DNA of 5,461 bases from a bacterium (GTDB lineage: Bacteria; Verrucomicrobiota; Verrucomicrobiia; Limisphaerales; J093). Both the position numbers and the translations under genes were made by a program. The stretch is taken from assembly GCA_021784265.1 (NCBI GenBank), contig JAJXTA010000257.1:1-5461 (forward strand), in the 5' to 3' direction. Below are positions 1 to 5,461 of this stretch, piece by piece. A model generated the notes under the pieces. The model did not search any database. It was not told where the DNA came from and worked only from the letters and a program-made list of their open reading frames with translations. The number at the start of each line of letters is the position of its first letter. Position 1 is the stretch's first letter.

Positions 1-2
1 CG

Positions 3-1214
3 TCGCTGAAGCTCAGTCGCTTGTTTTGCATGCGGGCCAGCAAAACAAAAAGCAGCTCGCCTGTCCAGCAGAGACTTCAAACCCTTCCCGGAGAGGCCCT
101 TACACGGCTGGCCAGAGCCGCCCTGCTCAACGGGAGTCCGGCCCGGGTCGGCAGCGAGGGATTCCTGGTCCGCCGCGCGCGTCCCAGCCTCGAGGGGGCG
201 CCATTCCAGGACTTGGCGCTAGTGTTCATACCCGACTTTGGCGGCACGCGCCCGCCCACGATCTTTGATGCGTATCTGAACTACCGTTACGAGCCAGCCC
301 TGCAATTACGGATTGGCCGGTCTAAAACGCCCGTCGGTTATGAGCAGTCAGTCGAGGACCGCAACCTGCTGTTCAACGAACGGTCCCTCGTCACGGACCT
401 GGTGCCGAACCGCGACGTCGGACTCCAGCTCTGGGGCGCCGTCGCGGAGGGCGCCCTGAGCTATGCCGTGGGGCTCTTCGATGGGGCGGGCGACGCCCGG
501 ATTTCGTCCGCCGGACCGTTGGCCGCCCCCACCACCGTCGCCGGTCGGCTTTTTCTCCAGCCATTGAGATGGTCCGGTGGGGCGCTGTGGAGCGGCCTCG
601 CCTTCGGCGCGGCAGGGAGCTGCGGCAGCGGCAGCCATACTGCCGACGGCTTGCCCAACAACCACGGCTTCACCACCGACGGACAGCGGTTGTTTTTCGT
701 GTACACCAAGGGGTTGGAGGCCCACGGCCCGCACGCGCGGCTGTCACCGCAGGCAACGTACACCTGGGGTCCCTTTGGATTACTGGCGGAAGGCGCCCTC
801 TCCGCCCAACGCGCGGCGCTGCCTGCCGCGACCCGGGACCTGCAAAACACCGCCTGGCAAGTCTCCGCGCAATGGGTCCTGACGGGCGAAGCGGCCAGCC
901 TCTCGGGCATCACCCCACGCCGGCCGTTCTCGTTCCACGGCGGGGCCTGGGGTGCTTGGCAATTCGTGGCCCGGTATGGCGCACTGGCGGTGGACCCGGC
1001 GGCGTTTCCGGTCTTTGCGGATCCCACCCTCTCGGCGCGGAGGGCGGCGGCGTGGTCCGTCGGCTTGAACTGGTGGGTGAACCAAGACGTGCGGGTGCTG
1101 ACCAGCTTCTCGCGCACGGGATTCGACACCGGCCCCAGGCGTGTCGCCGCCCCTCCTTTGGCCGCGCGCCCACCGGAGAGTGTCCTGCTCACGCGCGTCC
1201 AACTCGCCTTCTAA
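3..1214 (+). CDS. Phosphate-selective porin O/P (OprP/OprO) family outer-membrane porin, 5'-partial or disturbed
   Basis: This encodes an outer-membrane beta-barrel porin of the OprP/OprO type. The family makes trimeric channels, often anion- or phosphate-selective, but the substrate cannot be read here. Counting from the TTG at 21, family blocks are FLVRRARPSLEG (48-59), VFIPDFGG (68-75), IFDAYLNYRY (81-90), LRIGRSKTPVGYE (96-108), LLFNERSLVTDLVPNRDVGLQLWG (116-139), LSPQATYTWGPFGLLAE (241-257), AWQVSAQWVLTGE (278-290), PRRPF (299-303), AWSVGLNWWVN (344-354) and a last strand ending in Phe (LTRVQLAF), the usual Bam signal. Full members have about 450-550 residues with a signal peptide, a short coiled coil and a first strand like LRGYxQxDxR. 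None is visible here. The frame is open to the window edge, and neither TTG 21 nor ATG 30 has a Shine-Dalgarno sequence, so the true start is probably outside the window or in another frame. Residues before about 45 are unlike the family. Family assignment is firm; the start is not. Confidence 0.87.
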   Translation, partial: SLKLSRLFCMRASKTKSSSPVQQRLQTLPGEALTRLARAALLNGSPARVGSEGFLVRRARPSLEGAPFQDLALVFIPDFGGTRPPTIFDAYLNYRYEPALQLRIGRSKTPVGYEQSVEDRNLLFNERSLVTDLVPNRDVGLQLWGAVAEGALSYAVGLFDGAGDARISSAGPLAAPTTVAGRLFLQPLRWSGGALWSGLAFGAAGSCGSGSHTADGLPNNHGFTTDGQRLFFVYTKGLEAHGPHARLSPQATYTWGPFGLLAEGALSAQRAALPAATRDLQNTAWQVSAQWVLTGEAASLSGITPRRPFSFHGGAWGAWQFVARYGALAVDPAAFPVFADPTLSARRAAAWSVGLNWWVNQDVRVLTSFSRTGFDTGPRRVAAPPLAARPPESVLLTRVQLAF

Positions 1215-1527
1215 GGCACGGACCGCTTGTTCCCCGCAGCGCGGTCTCGCGTGCAGCAGTCCAGAACACCCCCAGACTGACCGCCATTCCCAAGAAGCCG
1301 CTGGCGATTTGTGACGAAATCCCCGAGCGCGGACACGCGAGGCTCACGCCGCCGAATCGCTCCCGGGCCCACCCGCGACGGACCTCCTCGCTCAGCAATT
1401 CCGCCGGCCGGCGCGCCGCCCACAAGCCCTTCGCCCGCGCCTGCCCCACCGGCGCCTCCAGCAGGTCCAGTTCAATCGTGACGCACCCGACTCCGCCGAG
1501 GGCCCAGCACTCCGTGCGGTTCGTCAA
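1189..1527 (-). CDS. Small hypothetical protein with one hydrophobic segment, unrecognised
   Basis: I do not recognise this 112-residue reading frame. In its favour: it fills the otherwise empty gap behind the Acg-like gene, third codon positions are about three-quarters G or C, and the composition is protein-like (acidic/basic helix-like stretch PAELLSEEVRRGWARERF at 41-58) rather than the Ser/Pro/Arg-rich text of typical shadow frames. A hydrophobic stretch at about 74-91 (IASGFLGMAVSLGVFWTA) could be a single membrane helix, followed by an Arg-rich tail (LRRRVGRA). The TTG at 1527 lies 28 bases past the upstream gene's stop but has no clear ribosome site. GTG at 1449 (86 residues) is preceded by GGAGG with 5-base spacing and may be the real start. 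The last 26 bases overlap the convergent porin gene. The frame also stays open upstream inside the Acg-like gene, so a chance open frame in GC-rich DNA remains possible. Confidence 0.36.
   Translation of the reverse strand: MTNRTECWALGGVGCVTIELDLLEAPVGQARAKGLWAARRPAELLSEEVRRGWARERFGGVSLACPRSGISSQIASGFLGMAVSLGVFWTAARETALRGTSGPCLRRRVGRA
1216..1254 (+). terminator. Bulged hairpin directly after the porin stop, possible terminator
   Basis: GCACG (1216-1220) pairs with CGTGC (1250-1254), and GACCGC (1221-1226) pairs with GCGGTC (1241-1246). This gives an 11-bp stem with a 3-base bulge (1247-1249) and a 14-base loop. It starts one base after the porin stop codon at 1212-1214, where a terminator or mRNA 3'-end stabiliser would sit. 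No T-run follows, so it is not a classical intrinsic terminator. In GC-rich DNA such a stem can occur by chance. It also lies inside the 3' part of the opposite-strand small ORF. Confidence 0.3.
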
Positions 1528-1555
1528 ACCGGAGCCGGAGCTGGCCCCCCCAGTC

Positions 1556-2602
1556 TCACTTGGCGTGGTTCCCTTGATGGTGGAGCAAGACCTCCCGCAC
1601 CGAGCGGCGCGGTGTGGGGATGACCGCGGGGCCGCGGCCCAGCCGCAACAGCACTTGGGGAAACCCCTCCCGCCCTGTGACCGCCCGCACCGCGTCGCGC
1701 AGGCCGAAGACCTCGATCGGTTGGTTGAGAAACGAGGCCGAGAGGTCTTCGCACCGTGCCCGGAGCAAGACATGCTCGAGGGCTTGCCCGGCCGCCAGCC
1801 AGGCCGCGGGGGTATCGGCGGCGGTCCCCAGCACCGCCAGCGCCGGTGAGTATTGGGCAATCTCCCGATCCTTCGCCGCTTGACCCGCGCCCCGATTGAA
1901 GGTGCGAATCAACAACGGCGCCATCGACGTGAGCCAGTTGCGCACACCCAACTGTGGCAGCGGGATGCCATCCCGCTGTTGCTCCGGATTCAGCCGCACC
2001 CAGGTCGCCAGCTCCTCACGGAACTGCTTATCCGACCACTGGAGCAGGTCGGCCTCAGCCACGAGGTCCGCCAGGGCGTTGCGTCCCTCGTCGTCCCTCA
2101 CCAGGTGCAGCCAGGCCCCTTCGGCCTCGGCGGCGGCTTCCAGGGCCTGGCTCACCTCGGGGGACAACGGCTCCGGGCGGAACGGTTCCCGGCTGGTCCG
2201 GCGCTCGGGAATAGCCTGGAACAACAGGACATCCTCCGAGCCGGTCTCGCAGCGCAGCCCCAGATGCAGCCGCGCCAGCAAGTGCGCCTGGGCCGGATCG
2301 GGGAACGTCTCCAGTTGATAGGCGTGGCCGAAGTACTCGGAGGCCACGCGCAGGTTGAGCAGGGCTGCCCCGCAGCTCAGGGTGCGCTGTCGGCCATAGG
2401 GGTCCACCACCGGCAGCGAGCGGCGCGGGTCGGCGAACACCTCCACGTCCGTCGTATGGAGCCGGAACAACCACGGTTGGGTGTTGTGGATCGACGGGGC
2501 GAGAATCGCGTAGCCCAACAGGAACTCGAGTTGGTCGGCGGCAAAGCCGTCGGCGGGAAAGTCCTCGACCGCGATGTCCCAGGCCTGGAGGTGAGCGTTC
2601 AT
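1556..2602 (-). CDS. Acg/Rv2032-like FMN-binding nitroreductase-family protein
   Basis: This encodes a 348-residue cytosolic flavoprotein of the Acg group (Mycobacterium tuberculosis Rv2032/Rv3131 type), which consists of two fused nitroreductase-like halves. Visible marks are APSIHNTQPW (35-44), the family's APSxHNTQPW flavin-site block; YGRQRTLSCGAALLNLR (69-85); RRTSREPF (134-141); an RDGIPL-like segment (210-215); AGQALEHVLLRA (271-282) in the second half; PQVLLRLGRGP (315-325); and the C-terminal PTPRRSVREVLL (329-340), matching the family's PRRPxxxVL ending. Length fits the usual 320-350. There is no signal peptide or membrane helix. The ATG at 2602 is chosen over TTG 2608 and GTG 2605, which lie just upstream in the same frame; none has a Shine-Dalgarno sequence. 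Some Acg proteins bind FMN without measurable nitroreductase activity, so the reaction is uncertain. It lies 191 bases downstream of the macroglobulin gene on the same strand, and a small ORF follows. Confidence 0.92.
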   Translation of the reverse strand: MNAHLQAWDIAVEDFPADGFAADQLEFLLGYAILAPSIHNTQPWLFRLHTTDVEVFADPRRSLPVVDPYGRQRTLSCGAALLNLRVASEYFGHAYQLETFPDPAQAHLLARLHLGLRCETGSEDVLLFQAIPERRTSREPFRPEPLSPEVSQALEAAAEAEGAWLHLVRDDEGRNALADLVAEADLLQWSDKQFREELATWVRLNPEQQRDGIPLPQLGVRNWLTSMAPLLIRTFNRGAGQAAKDREIAQYSPALAVLGTAADTPAAWLAAGQALEHVLLRARCEDLSASFLNQPIEVFGLRDAVRAVTGREGFPQVLLRLGRGPAVIPTPRRSVREVLLHHQGNHAK

Positions 2603-2638
2603 CACCAAAGTGGCTGGTGGTTCGGATTAGCTGTCCTC

Positions 2639-2667
2639 TACCTAACACACGTTGTCTGTGTTGTCGA
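2639..2667 (-). promoter_or_regulatory. Weak sigma70-like promoter candidate before the Acg-like gene
   Basis: On the minus strand TCGACA (2667-2662, five of six matches to TTGACA) is followed after 17 bases by TAGGTA (2644-2639), with TG one base upstream as in an extended -10. The -10 match itself is poor. The site lies about 40 bases before the ATG at 2602, in a stretch visibly richer in A and T than its surroundings. The group may use a different sigma consensus, so this is only a candidate. Confidence 0.2.
2644..2662. repeat. Short perfect inverted repeat, possible operator
   Basis: AACACA (2644-2649) and TGTGTT (2657-2662) are perfect inverted arms with a 7-base spacer. The repeat fills the spacer of the candidate promoter upstream of the Acg-like gene, where a repressor site would be effective. 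Arms of six bases can arise by chance, and I do not recognise a regulator family from this sequence. Confidence 0.25.
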
Positions 2668-2711
2668 GCTAATAAATGTCGGGAAATCGCAGTTTCGCAG
2701 GTCCCCCTCCA

Positions 2712-2753
2712 CCCCGCCCCAGGGGGGCAACCGCCCCGGTCTGGGTGGCGGGG
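2712..2753 (-). terminator. Strong GC-rich branched hairpin in the macroglobulin-Acg gap
   Basis: CCCCGCC (2712-2718) pairs with GGCGGGG (2747-2753), and CCAG (2719-2722) with CTGG (2741-2744), leaving a 2-base bulge. Inside, GGGGC (2724-2728) pairs with GCCCC (2733-2737) around an AACC loop. The structure lies about 40-80 bases after the macroglobulin stop on the minus strand, so it could end or protect that transcript. No T-run follows on either strand, so intrinsic termination is not shown. Confidence 0.35.
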
Positions 2754-2793
2754 AAGAACCCCCGCTGCCTGTGCCCCGCCTTCCCAGTCCCCT

Positions 2794-5461
2794 TTACCGC
2801 ACCTCGAGACGGTAACTCTGGGAGTGACTGTTGAACTCGGGGGCGTAGAGGCATTGGAGGCTGGCCAGGCCGCTCTGGTAATCACCCCGGAGCTGCACGC
2901 GCGTCCGATACTCGAACACGTGCGTCCCCTTCGGGAGGTAATCCAAAAAGAAATGCGTGGCGGTGTCGCGTGTGGTCTCGTAATAGCCTAAGCCGTCCTG
3001 CGCGCGATAACCGGACAGCACTTCCTCGGGCTCGATCCCGCTGCCCCGCTCGTCCTTCAGGTGCACGAACTCCAGGTCGCGGTCCGTCCTGAGTTCCAAC
3101 CGCACCACCAGTTCGTCGCCGACCCCCAGCGGGCCGCGCACCGGCGCCAACACGGGCCCTTGGGCCGTGTCCTGCTTCACGTAGAGCGTCTTGACGAGTT
3201 TCAAGGGGGTGCCGGCGTACGGCGGCACTTTGGCTTGATCCTCCAGATACTGCCAATGGACCCCGCCCCACGCCACCCCCGGGTCGGTCTTGGTGACCGT
3301 GATCCGGCTGAGGGCGGGCTTGATGGCGGGGCCAACGAACCGCTGCTCGTAGAAGCCCGTCCCGGCTTCGACGTGGTCCGGTCGGATCGTTTTCCCGCCC
3401 AGGGCAATCTCGACCAGCGCGCTAGACCCCAGCAGATCGTGGCCGCGCAAGAGCAAGGCATAGACGGCATCGGCCGTGGCTTTGGTGGTCCGCCAATCCT
3501 GCGTCTGCTTCTGCTTGAGGAGCCACGTCTTGCATTGCTCGACCGCCTCGGCGTCGCCAGTGACCTCACTGAAGGCCTCGATCATGAGGGCCTGGGTCTC
3601 GATCGGGGCGCGATACCACCACCACGCCCCTTCGGTATCCCGCCAGAACCGCCCCAGCTCGTCGTCGGTGACCGAGCGCTCTTTAAGGGATTTCATGATG
3701 GCCAAGGCGCTCGCTTGGTCGCCAAAGCGGGCCAGGGCCAGGGCCAGGTGCCCCTGCGATTGGCGGTCGGCCAAAGCCAGCCAGTGCTGCCGGGCTTGAC
3801 CCAGGAAATAAGTGACGGCCTCCTGGGCGGTCCCCGCCAGCGGCCGGTCCTTGAGGAAGAAGCTCCGCCCGTACAGATAGAGGGCGACGGTGGGGCTGAG
3901 GTGATTGGCTTCTTTCTGCCCCCCCTCCAGACTCCGCCGGTGGACCTCGGCAACCCACGCATCCAGGTGGTTTAGGGCGCGAAGGGCCGGGGCGACCGGC
4001 AGGTCCACCCCCAGATGCCGGAGGCGGCCAAAGCCGGTGGTGATGTAGAGGGTAATGTAACTGTTGGCGGGCCCGCCGGGGAACCAAGGCCAGGCGCCGT
4101 CATCCAATTGTGCCTGGGCTAGCTTTTGCTCCGCGCGCTCCGACTCGTAGTTGAGCCGGTTGTCGTCGAAGAGCAAGCCGACGTTCTTCCGGGCGCGGCT
4201 TTCGGCCTCGGCTTGACGGAGCCACGGCGATTCCTCGAGCAACAGGCTCTTCAGCTCCTGGTTCTTCTCCAACGGACTGTCGAGCGCGGGCGTCGCCTTC
4301 CACTGCTCAAACACGCGCCGAATCCGGGGATCACCCGCCGCGAGGCTGCGGGCCAGCGCGTTGGCGTAGAGCCGGTTGAACGTCTGTTCGGTGCACTCGT
4401 AGGGGTATTCCATGAGGTACGGCAGGGCCATCACCGCGTACCAAGCGGGGTTCGAGACCATCTGCACCGTCAGGGCCTGGCTCACCAATGTCTTCGACTT
4501 CCCGGCCCCGGCAAGGTGCTCGAAGACGAAGTGCTTGGTGGCAGGGCCGCGGATCGCCAAGGGCAACGATTCGGTCACCAACACCCGCCGCGCCAGCACG
4601 GGAACGAGCCCCTCCTCGCCGTCGGACACCGCGGCGCTGGCAGCCACGGCTTGGTAGGCCAACGCGGACAGGCCATCGGGCACGGTCACGCGCCAGGCAA
4701 AACCGCGCGAGGCGTTTGCCGGCAGGCGGAAGGTCTGTTCCGCCTCGCGATTGCCTAGCAGGGCATCGACCGGGGCGTCGGTGAGGGCGTTGCGGAAGGT
4801 CAATCGCACCTTGCCTTCCTGGACGTTGGAACTGAGATTCGAGACCTTCACGGTGAACGCGATCACGTCGCCTTCGCGCAAGAAGCGTGGTGGATTGGGC
4901 TGCACAATCAGGTCTTTGGCGGTCACGGCCTTGGCCTCCAGCAGCCCCCCCCGACACGCCCGATCATGGGCGAAGCCGAGGAAGCGCCACTCGGTCAAGG
5001 CCTCGGGCATGGTGAAGCGCAACCGCACTTCGCCGTTGGTGTCCGCAAGCAGTTGGGGGAAGAAGAAGGCCGTTTCGGTCAAGTTCTTGCGGGCGCTGAT
5101 GTGACTCAAGTCGGGTGCGGGAGGCGCGGCCACGCCGCGGGCGGCCTCCTCCGCGCCAGGGGCAGCGCCCGTCCGCCCTGCCGGCCCGGCCCCCGCTGTT
5201 AGCAGCGGAGAAGCGAGCATATCCCGCGTCTCGACCACGGCGGGAGCCGCGGCCATCATCGGGGCCGCCGCCGCAAACTCCTCCGAGCGGACGGCCGCCT
5301 TTCGCGTACTCATCCCCAGACCGGCGCCAAACGCCCGCAGGCGGTTGCCCCACACGTTCGCCATCAGCTCCGGAGGAAAGGCACGATAAGTCAGCCCCAC
5401 CGGCAGGCGCCGGACGGACCACGTTTGGCGGAACACCGCCAGCATTTGAGCTTCATTTTCG
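2794..5461 (-). CDS. Alpha-2-macroglobulin family protein, C-terminal half (N-terminus outside the window)
   Basis: This is the last roughly 890 residues of a bacterial alpha-2-macroglobulin, a periplasmic or envelope-anchored protease trap; the family is usually 1,500-2,000 residues. The frame runs to the window edge without a stop, so the ATG at 5445 is internal. Counting from it: an Ala/Pro/Gly-rich linker at about 57-112 sits at the bait-region position. The A2M core block follows (NLTETAFFFP 121-130, FTMPEALTEWRFLGFAHD 144-161, PPRFLREGD 185-193). The thioester motif C351-T-E-Q354 in EYPYECTEQTF opens the alpha-helical thioester domain (about 325-675; DDGAWPWFPGG 448-458, YRAPIETQALMIEAF 611-625, KQKQTQDWRTTKATADA 644-660). 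A beta-rich C-terminal domain (about 690-883) ends the protein. The thioester is intact, so covalent trapping is predicted. Four cysteines are present (164, 351, 638, 865). Unlike the yfhM-pbpC pair of Enterobacteria, no penicillin-binding-protein gene follows downstream; an Acg-like gene does. Confidence 0.95.
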   Translation of the reverse strand, partial: ENEAQMLAVFRQTWSVRRLPVGLTYRAFPPELMANVWGNRLRAFGAGLGMSTRKAAVRSEEFAAAAPMMAAAPAVVETRDMLASPLLTAGAGPAGRTGAAPGAEEAARGVAAPPAPDLSHISARKNLTETAFFFPQLLADTNGEVRLRFTMPEALTEWRFLGFAHDRACRGGLLEAKAVTAKDLIVQPNPPRFLREGDVIAFTVKVSNLSSNVQEGKVRLTFRNALTDAPVDALLGNREAEQTFRLPANASRGFAWRVTVPDGLSALAYQAVAASAAVSDGEEGLVPVLARRVLVTESLPLAIRGPATKHFVFEHLAGAGKSKTLVSQALTVQMVSNPAWYAVMALPYLMEYPYECTEQTFNRLYANALARSLAAGDPRIRRVFEQWKATPALDSPLEKNQELKSLLLEESPWLRQAEAESRARKNVGLLFDDNRLNYESERAEQKLAQAQLDDGAWPWFPGGPANSYITLYITTGFGRLRHLGVDLPVAPALRALNHLDAWVAEVHRRSLEGGQKEANHLSPTVALYLYGRSFFLKDRPLAGTAQEAVTYFLGQARQHWLALADRQSQGHLALALARFGDQASALAIMKSLKERSVTDDELGRFWRDTEGAWWWYRAPIETQALMIEAFSEVTGDAEAVEQCKTWLLKQKQTQDWRTTKATADAVYALLLRGHDLLGSSALVEIALGGKTIRPDHVEAGTGFYEQRFVGPAIKPALSRITVTKTDPGVAWGGVHWQYLEDQAKVPPYAGTPLKLVKTLYVKQDTAQGPVLAPVRGPLGVGDELVVRLELRTDRDLEFVHLKDERGSGIEPEEVLSGYRAQDGLGYYETTRDTATHFFLDYLPKGTHVFEYRTRVQLRGDYQSGLASLQCLYAPEFNSHSQSYRLEVR
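4384..4395 (-). other. Thioester motif Cys-Thr-Glu-Gln of the macroglobulin
   Basis: The codons for C-T-E-Q lie here, matching the CxEQ motif in which the Cys side chain and the Gln side chain form an internal thioester in active members. The flanking residues (EYPYE before, TFNRLYANALA after) are typical of the family. Some bacterial paralogues have lost the cysteine; this one has not. Confidence 0.88.
5110..5277 (-). other. Ala/Pro/Gly-rich linker, probable bait region
   Basis: This encodes residues about 57-112 of the visible macroglobulin, dominated by Ala, Pro and Gly with scattered Arg (74, 91, 103) and Met. It lies directly before the conserved A2M core block, the place of the protease-cleaved bait segment in the family. 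Low complexity and probable disorder support the call; the exact limits are inferred. Confidence 0.5.

Noticed and set aside
569..1849. Long plus-strand open frame (426 codons) crossing the porin end and the Acg-like gene
   Set aside because: It is Arg/Pro/Ser-rich low-quality text, runs across two well-supported genes in other frames and has no family motif; typical chance frame in GC-rich DNA.
2603..2608. TTG (2608) and GTG (2605) as starts of the Acg-like gene
   Set aside because: The ATG at 2602 is in the same frame only two codons downstream, and no ribosome site favours the rarer start codons.
1853..2815. Plus-strand open frame of 320 codons antisense to the Acg-like gene
   Set aside because: It mirrors the codon bias of the real gene on the other strand and shows no recognisable domain or ribosome site.
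3730..3747. Three tandem copies of GGCCAG
   Set aside because: They encode alternating Leu and Ala of an alpha-helix in the thioester domain; too short and explained by coding sequence.
3061..3975. Plus-strand open frame of 304 codons antisense to the macroglobulin gene
   Set aside because: The opposite strand carries an unmistakable thioester domain across the whole span; the antisense text is a shadow.
1..5461. Mobile elements, CRISPR arrays, tRNA or rRNA genes
   Set aside because: I saw no transposase or integrase text, no regularly spaced repeats and no tRNA or rRNA signature on either strand.

Overview
The window looks like chromosomal DNA of a GC-rich, Gram-negative (two-membrane) bacterium. 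By eye it is roughly two-thirds G+C, with strongly GC-rich third codon positions. An OprP/OprO-type outer-membrane porin and a bacterial alpha-2-macroglobulin both imply an outer membrane and a periplasm. The wording of the macroglobulin (for example YPYECTEQTF and PIETQALMIEAF) is closer to the form I know from Bacteroidota and PVC-type bacteria than to E. coli YfhM. I therefore favour a Verrucomicrobiota/Planctomycetota-like or similar environmental lineage, but I cannot fix the phylum.

Layout. Bases 3-1214 (+) hold the body and C-terminus of a phosphate-selective-porin-type beta-barrel. Its conserved part starts near base 150, and its 5' end is either cut by the window or disturbed. A bulged hairpin follows its stop at once (1216-1254). 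On the opposite strand the gap 1215-1555 carries a plausible small unrecognised ORF (1189-1527, -) with one hydrophobic segment. It lies directly behind an Acg/Rv2032-like FMN-binding nitroreductase-family gene (1556-2602, -). The 191-base gap 2603-2793 holds a weak promoter-like pair, a short perfect inverted repeat and a strong GC-rich branched hairpin. Bases 2794-5461 (-) are the C-terminal half of a large alpha-2-macroglobulin, with bait-like linker, intact C-T-E-Q thioester motif, thioester domain and C-terminal domain. Its N-terminal half lies outside the window.

How they fit together. The three minus-strand frames point the same way (macroglobulin, then Acg-like enzyme, then small ORF), and the porin converges on them. 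The macroglobulin is predicted to trap proteases in the periplasm, the porin to pass anions or other small solutes through the outer membrane, and the Acg-like protein to be a cytosolic flavoprotein. Nothing in the sequence ties them into one pathway, and the 191-base gap with its hairpin argues against a tight macroglobulin-Acg operon. I found no mobile element, CRISPR array, tRNA or rRNA. I do not see convincing evidence of a new multi-gene system; the less ordinary points are the small ORF, the disturbed porin 5' end and the structured gap.
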